From: Sphaerospermopsis torques-reginae ITEP-024
GTDB lineage: Bacteria > Cyanobacteriota > Cyanobacteriia > Cyanobacteriales > Nostocaceae
Direction: 5' to 3'
Assembly: GCF_019598945.1 (NCBI RefSeq)
Contig: NZ_CP080598.1
Location: forward strand, 1,674,001-1,738,000
DNA: 64,000 nucleotides
Under the pieces are notes generated by a model. That model ran no database searches. It was not told where the DNA came from and saw nothing but the letters and a program-made list of their open reading frames with translations. Positions 42,783-52,277 of the stretch are shown here, in pieces. The position numbers and the translations under genes were made by a program. Position 1 is the stretch's first letter; each line of letters starts with the position of its first letter.

Positions 42783-43526
42783 ATGATCATTGCACAAGAC
42801 CTAGAACAAACAAAAGACATCTCCCCAGATGTCATCTTTCCCCCCAGTGATTTATATAGTGATGAACCACCCGTGGAAACCGAACTGCATCTACGACAAA
42901 TTATTTTACTTTTGCAATGCTTAGAATGGTTATGGAAAGATAGAACAGATTTCTATACTGCAGGAAATTTAACTATTTATTATAGTCCTCACCAGAAAAA
43001 AAATGAAAATCTCAGAGGTCCTGATTTTTTTGTGGTTTTAGGAACAGAACGCAAAACCCGGAAAAGTTGGGTAGTGTGGGATGAAGATGGGAAATATCCC
43101 AATGTAATTATCGAAATTCTTTCACCCAGTACAGCTAACAGTGATAAAGTAACTAAAAAAGAACTTTATCAAAATACCTTTAGAACACCTGATTATTTTT
43201 GGTTTGATCCTTATACATTAGAGTTTTCCGGTTTCTATTTAACAAATGGTCAATATCAACCTTTAGAACCCAATGAAAACGGATATTTATGGAGTGAACA
43301 ATTAGGTTTATATTTAGGAGTGCATGAGGGTTTATTAAGGTATTTTACCCCTGAAGGTGAGTTAGTACCAACACCAGAAGAAACCGCAGAAGAGGAAACT
43401 AAGAAAGCAGTAAAATCAGAGAAAAGAGCAAACCAAGAAGCTAAACGAGCAGCACAAGCAGACGCAAGAGCAGAACGTTTAGCGGCAAAATTGCGAGAAT
43501 TAAATATTGATCCTGAGAACATTTAA
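42783..43526 (+). CDS. Uma2 family nuclease-like protein with charged C-terminal coil
   Basis: 247 residues. Uma2 core: RGPDFFVVLGTE, NVIIEILSPSTANSDK with the catalytic Glu, and TPDYFWFDPYTLEFSGF. The C-terminal 60 residues are a charged Ala/Glu/Lys coiled coil (about 200-240), which is common in this subgroup. It sits between tldD and tldE and overlaps the open frame of tldE by 20 bp. Its function is unknown; position suggests insertion into the tldDE unit. Confidence 0.88.
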   Translation: MIIAQDLEQTKDISPDVIFPPSDLYSDEPPVETELHLRQIILLLQCLEWLWKDRTDFYTAGNLTIYYSPHQKKNENLRGPDFFVVLGTERKTRKSWVVWDEDGKYPNVIIEILSPSTANSDKVTKKELYQNTFRTPDYFWFDPYTLEFSGFYLTNGQYQPLEPNENGYLWSEQLGLYLGVHEGLLRYFTPEGELVPTPEETAEEETKKAVKSEKRANQEAKRAAQADARAERLAAKLRELNIDPENI

Positions 43527-43542
43527 ACCGACTATTAAAAAA

Positions 43543-44895
43543 ATGAAAATGCAAATTGAAGAATTATCAATCTTAGAAAATAACTTTAATCAACTGATAG
43601 AAATGCTGCTTGCAAAAAAAGCAGATAGTGAACATTTTACCGTCAGACTTAACAGCGAAAGAAGTCAATTTACCCGCTTTAATCGTGCTAAAGTTAGACA
43701 AACAGGACTGGTTGCTGATGGTTCAATTACCCTAACTTTAATGGAAAATCAGCGCAGTAGTTTCTGTAAATTTCCTTTTACTGGAAACTGGGATATAGAT
43801 TGGCAAACTGCATACCAAGCTTTACAAGATTTACGAGAAGAATTACATCTATTACCAGTCGATCCTTATTTGGTTTTACCTACAGGAAATAATGTTAGTA
43901 GAGAAGTACATACAGGTTTATTAGCACCGGAAAATGTGGTTAATTCTATTTTAGAATCGGTTGCTGATTTAGATTTTACTGGTATGTATGCTGGCGGAAT
44001 AATTATTAGAGGTTATAGTGATTCTAGCGGACAAAAACACTGGTTTGCAACTGATTCTTTTAATTTAGATTATTCTTTAATTATCGAATCAGGAAAAGCG
44101 GTAAAAGGTACTTTTGCTGGTAGTGAATGGGATGAATCTGCTTATGTAGATAAGATAAATGATGGTAAAAAACAATTAGCTTTATTGTCTCTTGAACCCA
44201 AAGAATTACCCAGAGGAAATTATAAAACCTATTTTGCTCCTGCTGCTGTAGCGGAATTATTGGGAATGCTTTCTTGGGGTGCTATTAGTGAAGCTTCTAT
44301 CCAACAGGGAAATAGTGCTTTATCTGCTTTATCACGTCAAGAAAAACAACTTTCATCTAAATTCGTTTTAAAAGAAAATTTCACATCTGGTTTAGTTCCC
44401 AGATTTAATGATTTAGGAGAAATATCACCAGAGGAATTAACTTTAATAGAAAATGGTGTTTTGGTAAGTAGTTTAGTTAATTCTCGCACAGCTAAGGAAT
44501 ATAATAAACCTGCCAATGGTGCTAATAGTTCAGAAACTTTACGTTCTCCAGAAATCAAAACAGGTAATTTAGCTTTTGCTGATATTTTACGCAGTTTAGA
44601 TACTGGGTTGTATGTTTCTAATTTGCATTATTTAAATTGGAGCGATCGCCAAACTGCTAGAATTACAGGTATGACTCGTTATGCCTGTTTTTGGGTAGAA
44701 AAAGGAGAAATAGTCGCCCCCATAGAAAACCTCCGTTTTGATGAAAGTCTCTACCGTTGTTGGGGATCAGAAAATTTAGTTGCTTTAACCAAATTTCAAG
44801 AATTGATTCCCGAAGTGGGAACTTATGAAAGTCGTCAATTAGGTGGTAGTTTAGTTCCAGGAATGCTGGTGGAAGATTTCACCTACACTTTGTAG
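43543..44895 (+). CDS. pmbA: TldE/PmbA-type metalloprotease subunit
   Basis: 450 residues from ATG 43543. The non-zinc TldE partner: lacks HExxxH, as expected, and carries the family C-terminal GNLAFADILRSLDTGLYVSN and ARITGMTRYACFWVEKG regions. Pairs with TldD to form the active protease. An open frame to 43507 overlaps the upstream Uma2 gene; the later start avoids that. No clear Shine-Dalgarno. Confidence 0.9.
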   Translation: MKMQIEELSILENNFNQLIEMLLAKKADSEHFTVRLNSERSQFTRFNRAKVRQTGLVADGSITLTLMENQRSSFCKFPFTGNWDIDWQTAYQALQDLREELHLLPVDPYLVLPTGNNVSREVHTGLLAPENVVNSILESVADLDFTGMYAGGIIIRGYSDSSGQKHWFATDSFNLDYSLIIESGKAVKGTFAGSEWDESAYVDKINDGKKQLALLSLEPKELPRGNYKTYFAPAAVAELLGMLSWGAISEASIQQGNSALSALSRQEKQLSSKFVLKENFTSGLVPRFNDLGEISPEELTLIENGVLVSSLVNSRTAKEYNKPANGANSSETLRSPEIKTGNLAFADILRSLDTGLYVSNLHYLNWSDRQTARITGMTRYACFWVEKGEIVAPIENLRFDESLYRCWGSENLVALTKFQELIPEVGTYESRQLGGSLVPGMLVEDFTYTL

Positions 44896-44903
44896 TTTAT
44901 AGC

Positions 44904-45062
44904 AGGTGACAGGTGACAGGTGACAGGTGACAATGTAAGAGGGAATAGGGAGGAAAATTTTAGATTTTAGATTTTAGATTTTAGATGAAAGTTGACAAAA
45001 ACAATCCAAAATCCAAAATCCAAAATCCAAAATCCAAAATCAATCACTCCTGACTCCTGACT
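44904..45062. repeat. Short-repeat block: AGGTGAC heptamers, TTTTAGA/CCAAAAT composite, ACTCCTG
   Basis: AGGTGAC x4 at about 44904-44932; TTTTAGA x4 (44957-44984); then the core AAGTTGACAAAAACAATCC and AAAATCC x5; then ACTCCTG. The middle part repeats the element at 4206-4280, including its unique core. Confidence 0.85.
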
Positions 45063-45099
45063 CCTTTTATACCTGGTTATTGTGAAAAATGTTGTTTTC

Positions 45100-45297
45100 T
45101 TAATAAGCTAAAGTTTCTAAAGTTTCTCGTAAATACCGTTGTACTTGCTGTTCTAGGCGCAAACCCTTTAACTGAGCATTACTTTCTAGTTGCCAGCGTT
45201 GGAAACCGGAACTAGCAGAAATGGCATACTTCAGGTTTTGCCAAATGTGAGCATCACGAGAAAGCTGGCCGGTGCTAGAAGCTGAAATTTGAGCCAT
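45100..45297 (-). CDS. Small conserved-looking protein of unknown function
   Basis: 65 residues, MAQISASSTGQLSRDAHIWQN..., ending LEQQVQRYLRETLETLAY. Helical, no membrane segment. GAGGAA lies just before ATG 45295-45297. The pattern (STGQLSR, SSGFQRWQ, VQRYLRETLETLAY) looks like a conserved Nostocales family I cannot name. Single gene. Confidence 0.7.
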   Translation of the reverse strand: MAQISASSTGQLSRDAHIWQNLKYAISASSGFQRWQLESNAQLKGLRLEQQVQRYLRETLETLAY

Positions 45298-45807
45298 AGT
45301 TCCTCATTCCTCGTTTTTCAATTTTAGAGTCAAACAATTTTAGATTTTAGACTTGAAACGGATGACTGTCTTGCCTAAAACGACAACAAAGAAACCAAAC
45401 AAGCTAAATCTAACATTTTTTAAATGGGGCAAGATGTGATCCATACCTACCCCGAAAATTTTGCAATCTTATTTTGCAATCTTATTTAATCTTTTCTCAA
45501 GATAACGGTTATACAGCAGTAAATTCTGTGTGATAGATCACTAAAACTAAGGATATTTTCGGTAAAATTCTGGCAAATAAGCTTTTTAAATTAACCAAAG
45601 GATTTTAAACTACGGGTTTTATGCTGTTTTATCTGTGTGATAGATAGATAATTATTTTTTTCTTTTATCTCTTCGCTCTCACCTGTCACCTATCCCCTGT
45701 CACCTGCTATATGAGTGCTGAGATTTATGTATGTGAATGTTGAACTAAACACTATATCCATTCAACACTCATCAATTAACTCAGCACTCAACAGTCGGTA
45801 CTCAAGA
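45298..45807. other. Spacer between the 65-residue gene and infB (510 bp)
   Basis: Non-coding. It holds a 13-bp direct repeat CTGTGTGATAGAT at 45526-45538 and 45633-45645, a CACCTGTCACCTATC-type STRR at about 45678-45707, and a short-repeat region CACTCATC near 45760. The infB operon ends on the right side; I see no clean terminator. Confidence 0.5.
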
Positions 45808-48800
45808 CTACTTAGTTAAGGTCAGGGTACGGCGTTTAGTTACCATTTGGTAAGCTTCGATGATGTCATTTTCAGCCCAGTCATGGAACTTATCAATACC
45901 AATACCACATTCATAACCAGAGTTGACCTCGCGCACATCTTCTTTCATCCGTTTGAGGGAATCAAGAATGCCTTCGTAGATCACCTTACTGCCGCGACGA
46001 ACTCGCACTTTACAGTTACGAACCAGTTTTCCAGATTGTACATAACAACCAGCAACTGCGCCACGACCGACTGGGAAGACAGCACGGACTTCTGTTTGTC
46101 CTAAAGGTTCTTCTACTAACTCTGGTTCTAGTAGACCTTCCAAAGCTCCTTGGATATCTTCTAGCAGTTTGTAGATGATGTTGTATTCCCGCACATCCAC
46201 ACCTGCTTCATCGGCAGCTTGTCTAGCACCACTAGCGTAGGTAGTGTTGAAACCAATGATCACGGCGTTACTAGCAGCAGCTAAGTCGATATCTGTTTCT
46301 GTAATTTCTCCAGCAGTAGCCAACAACATCCGAATTTGTACTTCGTTTTGAGGTATTTGCTTGAGAGAGCCAATAATAGCTTCTACAGAACCTTGGACAT
46401 CGCCTTTGAGGATCAAGTTGAGTTCTTTCAACTCGCCTTCTTGAGCTTGAGCCGATAGGGTTGTGAGGGTAACTCGTCCTTGTAACAAACGGGATTGACG
46501 TTGTTTGTCGGCACGGTCAGCAGCGATCGCTCGTGCTTCTTTTTCGTTCTCAAACACTTCAAACTCATCCCCAGCAGCGGGTACATCACTTAAACCCAGT
46601 ACCTCAACTGCACAGGAGGGAGTAGCAACTTCTACACGCTTGCCTCGATCATCTACCATTGCCCGGACTTTACCAAATGCTGATCCTGCCACGAGCATAT
46701 CTCCCACCCGGAGAGTACCGTTTTGAATCAACAAAGTAGCAACAGCGCCCTTAGCTTTATCCAGATGGGCTTCAATCACTGTTCCCTTAGCCACCCGATC
46801 TGGGTTAGCGGAAAGTTCAGCGACTTCTGCCACCAGCAGCACCATTTCTAGCAGTATATCCAGGTTTTCGCCCCTGATGGCACTCACAGGAACCATGATC
46901 GTCTCACCGCCCCAATCTTCTGCGGTTAAACCATAATTGGTCAGTTCTTGTTTAACCCGCTCTGGTTGCGCCCCTTCTTTGTCAATCTTGTTGATAGCGA
47001 CAACAATGGGTACACCTGCGGCTTGAGCATGGCTGATCGCTTCTACTGTTTGCGGACGCACACCGTCATCGGCGGCAACCACCAAAATCGCAATATCAGT
47101 CACCCGCGCACCTCTAGCCCGCATAGCTGTGAAAGCTTCGTGACCAGGAGTATCCAGGAAGACAATCTGTTGTTGCTTACCATCATGTTCCACATCAACG
47201 TGGTATGCGCCGATATGCTGGGTAATACCACCTGCTTCACCCGCAGCGACTTTAGTTTTGCGGATGGAGTCAAGTAGAGTAGTTTTACCGTGGTCTACGT
47301 GACCCATAATTGTCACCACAGGAGGACGACGAATCAGATGATCCAGATCCTCAATGTCAATCATTTCTGTGACTTTGCGGGCTTCTGCTTCTGGTTCAGC
47401 CGTTTCCACTTCTACCTCTAGTTCTTTAGCTACTAGGGTAATGGTGGGAATATCCAGATTTTGGGTGATACTTACCGCCATGCCTTTCATAAACAGGATT
47501 TTGACAATTTCTGTATCGGCAATCACCAAAGCATCCGCCAACTCTTGTACTGTCATTGGTCCTGTGACAACCAGTTTTTCTGGGCGATCGCGCTTGACTT
47601 CTACTTCTTGTTGACGGCGGTTTTGATCCCGTTGGGAACCAGACTTTTTATTTTTGGTGGGTGCAGACACCGCCAACGTTGGTTGTTGTGCAGGTCGAGC
47701 AGCCTTGGGTTTAGGTGGACGAGCTATAGACAAGCTCACTTGGATAGTAGCTGGAATTTCCAGACCCTCTTCATCCAGTAAATCATCTTCTTCAAAATCA
47801 TCATCAATGATGGGTTTGGCTCGTTTACCCTTTAGTCCTACCTTGGCTTTTTCTTTGATTTCGTCAATTATTTCTTCGTCCTGCCATTTTTTCCCGCCTT
47901 TAGCTGGACGGGGTGGTGTAGGACGTTTCAAATCCAGCAAAGCTGGTGCGATCGGCTCATCTACCAATACCTCTTTTTTAGCTCCTCCAGACATGGGTTT
48001 AGGTGGAGTGGCTACAGGCATGGCGGCTACAGGTTCAGCAGGACGTGTTGGCCTGCTGGGTCGTTGCACATCAGTTGATGGTGTGGGTGCAGATTTACTT
48101 CCCCTGTGTTCTGGTTTCACAGGTGATGGAGTTGAGCGACCTTGTTTTTGTGGTGTTTGCTCTGATGTTCCTTTATTGCCCCTGGGTTTTGAATGTTCCC
48201 TTTCCTCTTCACGCCGTTGCTGACGGTCGCGTTTAAGAATTGGTTTTTCTGTAGGAGATAGCTGTTCTGTGGCAGAGGCTTTTTCTTCCAGAGGTCTTGC
48301 TGGTGGACCAACCAGTTGCGGTTTTTGCGGTTTTTCCGGTTTGGGTCGATGACCAGCCGGTTTTTCCGGTTTTTCCGGTTTTATTTTCTCTGGCGCTGGT
48401 TGGATACTAGGCTTATGATCTGTTTCTGCCACAGGTTTTTGTGGGGTCTCAGATTGATTCCGGGGTACAGGTCGAGTTGGTGCCGTCGGTTTCATGGGTG
48501 AGACTGGTGTAGCGAAAGGCCGTGGAGGTGATGGAGAATTAGCTGTAACTTCGCCATTTACACTATCAGACGAAGCAATTTGGCTATTGGTAGCAACTGA
48601 CGCTTCTGAGGCGTTGGAGGTAGTGTTTCTCAAGATTTTGGGTTTGCGAATTTCCAAAATTTGTTGTTTATGGGGTGCAGCAGGTCGGTTTCGGGAGCCA
48701 GTTTTTTGTGAATTTGGTTTATGGCTGTTTGTACCTAATTCCTTTTTGGGCGTGACACTCGTGGCTGGGAGTTTTTCCGCAGCTTGTCGAATTTGTTCTG

Positions 48801-48933
48801 CCTCAGTTTCTGAAATCGTGCTGCTATGGCTTTTGACCGCGATGTTGAGCTGGTCGCAAATTGCTAGTAGCTCTTTGTTATCCAAATTCAATTCCTTTGA
48901 TAATTCGTAGATTCTAACTTTGCCGTTGTTCAT
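45808..48933 (-). CDS. infB: Translation initiation factor IF-2
   Basis: 1041 residues, the length of large cyanobacterial IF-2. N-terminal IF2N (about 1-50; [20 protein letters not shown]), a long Pro/Lys/Arg-rich disordered region (about 60-440), a second IF2N-like domain ([20 protein letters not shown]), then the GTPase with [35 protein letters not shown], and domains 2-4 ([16 protein letters not shown]). It delivers fMet-tRNA to the ribosome. Last gene of the rimP-nusA-ylxR-infB cluster on the minus strand. Numerous plus-strand ORFs over its low-complexity part are shadows. Confidence 0.97.
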   Translation of the reverse strand: MNNGKVRIYELSKELNLDNKELLAICDQLNIAVKSHSSTISETEAEQIRQAAEKLPATSVTPKKELGTNSHKPNSQKTGSRNRPAAPHKQQILEIRKPKILRNTTSNASEASVATNSQIASSDSVNGEVTANSPSPPRPFATPVSPMKPTAPTRPVPRNQSETPQKPVAETDHKPSIQPAPEKIKPEKPEKPAGHRPKPEKPQKPQLVGPPARPLEEKASATEQLSPTEKPILKRDRQQRREEEREHSKPRGNKGTSEQTPQKQGRSTPSPVKPEHRGSKSAPTPSTDVQRPSRPTRPAEPVAAMPVATPPKPMSGGAKKEVLVDEPIAPALLDLKRPTPPRPAKGGKKWQDEEIIDEIKEKAKVGLKGKRAKPIIDDDFEEDDLLDEEGLEIPATIQVSLSIARPPKPKAARPAQQPTLAVSAPTKNKKSGSQRDQNRRQQEVEVKRDRPEKLVVTGPMTVQELADALVIADTEIVKILFMKGMAVSITQNLDIPTITLVAKELEVEVETAEPEAEARKVTEMIDIEDLDHLIRRPPVVTIMGHVDHGKTTLLDSIRKTKVAAGEAGGITQHIGAYHVDVEHDGKQQQIVFLDTPGHEAFTAMRARGARVTDIAILVVAADDGVRPQTVEAISHAQAAGVPIVVAINKIDKEGAQPERVKQELTNYGLTAEDWGGETIMVPVSAIRGENLDILLEMVLLVAEVAELSANPDRVAKGTVIEAHLDKAKGAVATLLIQNGTLRVGDMLVAGSAFGKVRAMVDDRGKRVEVATPSCAVEVLGLSDVPAAGDEFEVFENEKEARAIAADRADKQRQSRLLQGRVTLTTLSAQAQEGELKELNLILKGDVQGSVEAIIGSLKQIPQNEVQIRMLLATAGEITETDIDLAAASNAVIIGFNTTYASGARQAADEAGVDVREYNIIYKLLEDIQGALEGLLEPELVEEPLGQTEVRAVFPVGRGAVAGCYVQSGKLVRNCKVRVRRGSKVIYEGILDSLKRMKEDVREVNSGYECGIGIDKFHDWAENDIIEAYQMVTKRRTLTLTK

Positions 48934-49769
48934 CCACTCTTTCCCCTTTAATTTACAGTTTTAACGGATGGTTGCCTGGTTTTCGACATCTCCATCCTTT
49001 GATCACTGTTTTTTAGGTTGCCCTTGGTGATGTTGCCGGTGCCTCCAATATTTAGGAAAGAGAGATGTTTCGGTTTAATACTGGCATCCCCACCGGGAAT
49101 GATGGTTGACTGGACCCCATAAAATTTTTCTCAATAAAAAATTTTTTTGGGCATCCTTGATGCCGAACTGCGCTTTAACGCTACCAGGTTGCCATTTTTT
49201 AGGTTTTTGTTTTGCTGATTCTGAGTCTTCCACAACACAATCGAGTAAAACTTGTTGGGAGTATTGCTTCGTCTCTCTCCATTTTTAGAGAGCCACTTGC
49301 CTTCTACACCCATTTACTATTTTGGCACTAATCCGATACAAAAAAGCTAACTCATGCTAACAGCCCTTGCTGCTTTTTCTTCCTGCTTCACCCTATTCGT
49401 GTCGGCACGATCTAGTCCACAGGCTTTCTTGTTTGGGTGTATCTAACCGTACCATTAAGTATTTAGGCTTGGTTATCACCCAAAATACCTATCAATAATA
49501 GCATTTTTCTGTCTGCCCTGTCAGCCGAATCTTAGACGACTGGCTCTTTAAGGACTTATAGTCTCAAGACTGTCTGCCGGCTCTCAGGTTTTTCTGTCAA
49601 TGAGTAGATATAAATCTTGAGCCAACGTGAGCATCTGTTAGGTTTGGTTAGGAAAACACTAACTAGCTATTAACCTTTGTCTGACACAGCCTCTCTGGTA
49701 TGGGAAACAGCGGTATGGTCAAAACCCAGGCAGTAGTCTACCTTGGGCAACCCAAAATATTTAGTTTAG
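48934..49769. other. Long spacer between ylxR and infB (836 bp)
   Basis: In most bacteria infB follows ylxR closely; here there are 836 bp. No convincing ORF on either strand. It contains AT palindromes (AAAATTTTTCTC...AAAAAATTTT at about 49120-49150) and mixed sequence. It may hold an extra promoter or a regulatory leader for infB (inference), or a small RNA; nothing is identifiable. Confidence 0.55.
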
Positions 49770-50039
49770 TTAAATTTGATTTTGGGGATTGCGTTCACTA
49801 AGTCGCTGCCACAATGTCTGATACAGTGTTTCTGGCACTGTTCCATGTAGCGATCGCCCTAATCTATTTTTTTTCTGAGCCGCTTGCAGGCAGTCAGTTT
49901 CAGGGCAAATATAGGCTGAACGCCCCATGCCCTGATCTAATTGTACCTTCCCAGATGGAAAGATGCGGACAATCCGCCAAAACTCTTCTTTTGGTCTTAC
50001 CCGGCGACAACTAATACAACGGCGATAGTTTGGTTTCAT
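49770..50039 (-). CDS. ylxR: YlxR (DUF448) RNA-binding protein
   Basis: 89 residues. Conserved CISCRRVRPKEEFWRIVR, QLDQGMGRSAYICPETDCL (GRxAY-type motif) and KNRLGRSLHG. YlxR family members are small nucleic-acid-binding proteins of the nusA operon, in some species affecting RNase P or transcription. Two CxxC-like pairs (CISC; CPETDC). Sits between nusA and infB, as in other bacteria. Confidence 0.92.
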   Translation of the reverse strand: MKPNYRRCISCRRVRPKEEFWRIVRIFPSGKVQLDQGMGRSAYICPETDCLQAAQKKNRLGRSLHGTVPETLYQTLWQRLSERNPQNQI

Positions 50040-50184
50040 CGGGTTTTTTCAGTCAGTTCAGGGATTTCTAGTGCTGTTACTAGCCCTCAAATTAGTTCTT
50101 GCTAATTTTGGCACTTACTAAATTTCTTCTAGTTTACCGTCAAAATTTCACAGTTAAGGGACGATACCTCAAATTAGTTGAAAA

Positions 50185-51474
50185 TTAATCTTCCTCACTG
50201 GTGTCAAATTTGTCAAAATTATCATTTTCTAATGCTAATTCTTCTTGTTCCTCTGCTTCTAGTAGTTCCTCCTGGTCATTTTCATCATCCTCTGATTGAT
50301 ATTGTGCGCGGACAGCTGCAAATTTAGCATCCTCAGCAGCATAGTCATATTTGGCTTTATCTTTAATGTCAATTTTCCAGCCTGTCAATCTGGCTGCTAA
50401 TCTCACGTTTTGTCCTTCTTTGCCAATAGCTAAACTCAGTTGATCTTCTGCTACTAAAACGTGGGTTTGCCGACTTTCGGGGTCCATTAAGCGCACTTCA
50501 TCGACTCTGGCAGGACTCAAGGCGTTAGCGATATAAGTTGCTGGATCTGGAGACCAGCGAATTACATCTATTTTTTCACCCCGCAATTCATTGACTACTA
50601 CTTGAATGCGTGATCCCCTCGCGCCAATACAAGCTCCAACTGGATCTACATCTCGATCCAGGGTATCTACTGCTATTTTAGTCCGCGGACCGACATAACG
50701 GGAAGGAGGATTTGCTTCTCTAGCTACTGCGACTATTCGCACTACTTCGTCTTCAATTTCTGGGACTTCGTTGGCAAATAAATAAACTACTAACCCAGCA
50801 TCAGCACGAGATACTAATAACTGTGGACCCCTTTGTTGTCCTTGGGAAACTTTTTTGAGATATACCTTAAAGGTGGTATTGGAACGGTATGTATCATTGG
50901 GTAGTTGTTCCCTTTTTGGTAATTCTGCTTCTACTTCTGGCTGACCAAAACCGCTGCTAACTGCCAAAATTACTGATTGTCTTTCAAATCTTAAAACTCT
51001 CGCTTGTAAAACGGTACTTTCTAAATCTTGAAATTCTTCTTGCACCATTTGACGTTGTTGATCCCGCAATTTCTGTGCCAGCACTTGTTTAGTTTGCATG
51101 GCAGCCATGCGTCCAAATTCTCCTTGATCTGGGGTGACATCTAAGACCACAGAATCACCTGATTGAGCTTCAGGAGCGACTTGTTGTACTTCTTCTAGAG
51201 AAATTTGATGGTCGGAGTTACTCACTTGTTCGACTATTGTTTTGGTAGAAAGAACTCGAAATCCTTCTCCTTCAATATCAAGTTCTACTTCAAAATTATC
51301 AAAATAATTTTCATCAAATTGTCGGCGCTCTAAATTTTGGGCGCGACGATAACGTTCGTAACCTTTAAGTAATGCTTCTCTAATAGATGATTGCACTGCT
51401 AAACGTGGTAAATTTCGCTCGCGGCTAATGCTTTCAATTAAATCTTTTAATCCAGGTAAAGTAACCATTGACAT
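50185..51474 (-). CDS. nusA: Transcription termination/antitermination protein NusA
   Basis: 429 residues from ATG 51472-51474: AAGGAG is nine bases upstream, and it overlaps the more distal ATG 51483, making that an unlikely start. Domain order: N-terminal RNAP-binding (1-120), S1 (about 140-205), KH1 and KH2 (about 230-370; GACIGARGSRIQVVVNEL and AIGKEGQNVRLAARLTGW). The tail is highly acidic (EEDDENDQEELLEAEEQEE type), without the AR repeats of E. coli NusA. Acts in pausing, termination and rRNA antitermination. Confidence 0.96.
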   Translation of the reverse strand: MSMVTLPGLKDLIESISRERNLPRLAVQSSIREALLKGYERYRRAQNLERRQFDENYFDNFEVELDIEGEGFRVLSTKTIVEQVSNSDHQISLEEVQQVAPEAQSGDSVVLDVTPDQGEFGRMAAMQTKQVLAQKLRDQQRQMVQEEFQDLESTVLQARVLRFERQSVILAVSSGFGQPEVEAELPKREQLPNDTYRSNTTFKVYLKKVSQGQQRGPQLLVSRADAGLVVYLFANEVPEIEDEVVRIVAVAREANPPSRYVGPRTKIAVDTLDRDVDPVGACIGARGSRIQVVVNELRGEKIDVIRWSPDPATYIANALSPARVDEVRLMDPESRQTHVLVAEDQLSLAIGKEGQNVRLAARLTGWKIDIKDKAKYDYAAEDAKFAAVRAQYQSEDDENDQEELLEAEEQEELALENDNFDKFDTSEED

Positions 51475-51604
51475 AAGCAACATCTCCTTAATTTTTAAAT
51501 TTTTATGTCAGCAACCAGCAATTTTTTGTATTTTAAATCTGGGATTTTAGATTTTTATCTAAAACCCTGAATCTAAAACCCTGTATCTAAAATCTCAATT
51601 TTAG

Positions 51605-52066
51605 TTAACTGCCCTCATCGAGTTGCACGCTGGTAACGAGGGAACGGGGTATCTGTACTACACGACCTTTTTGGTTTAAGTAAATTTTTGTTTCATCCCG
51701 GCGCATCAAGTTACCAATCCACTCTTGTTTTCCTTCGTAGGGTTCAGAAGTGGAGATCACCACGGGAAATCCTTTAAAGGAAATAAACTCCCTGTCTGTG
51801 TTCAATTGTCGGGAAATTCCAGGACTGGAGACTTCCAATACGTAAGCATCTGGAATCATCTCTGTCGCGTCTAAGGAGGCTTCTAAGGCACGGCTCATTC
51901 GTTCGCAATCGTCTAAACCAGTGTCCTGTTGAGGGTTACGGATATCTACCCGCAAAACTGGTGGACGTTGGTTGGTATGAAAAACTATGCCAACTACTTC
52001 CAAACCCAGTTCTTCTGCTACTGGTTTCGCCAATTCAATAATTTGTGGAACTAAAGGATGAGTCAT
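51605..52066 (-). CDS. rimP: Ribosome maturation factor RimP
   Basis: 153 residues from ATG 52064-52066 ([20 protein letters not shown]). Conserved [25 protein letters not shown] and [14 protein letters not shown]. Needed for 30S maturation. First gene of the rimP-nusA-ylxR-infB cluster here; a 12-codon upstream extension is not conserved. The gap to nusA is 130 bp and contains a TTTTAGAT-type repeat. Confidence 0.95.
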   Translation of the reverse strand: MTHPLVPQIIELAKPVAEELGLEVVGIVFHTNQRPPVLRVDIRNPQQDTGLDDCERMSRALEASLDATEMIPDAYVLEVSSPGISRQLNTDREFISFKGFPVVISTSEPYEGKQEWIGNLMRRDETKIYLNQKGRVVQIPRSLVTSVQLDEGS

Positions 52067-52190
52067 GGGAAAATTCAATAAAAAAAGTGGGCTTCTACCC
52101 ACTTCCGGCGATAGGGATATCTTCCAAGAAGTCTTGTGACGAACCTGTGTTGGTTCGCCCCTAACATGAGTGTAGCGTATTTTTTTCGTT

Positions 52191-52277
52191 AGTCATTAGT
52201 GATTGGTGATTGGTGACTGGTGATTGGTGATTGGGTTATTATTTTACCTATACACCCATACACCCATACACTCCTAC
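52191..52277. repeat. Short tandem repeats (GTGATTGG and TACACCCA types)
   Basis: TTAGTGATTGGTGATTGGTG-type heptamers at 52191-52234 and a CCCATACACCCATACACTCC stretch at about 52252-52273. STRR-like; non-coding. Confidence 0.75.

Noticed and set aside
47354-48910. Several plus-strand ORFs over infB
   Set aside because: They arise from the low-complexity Pro/Lys/Ala-rich antisense of infB and have biased, non-protein-like composition.
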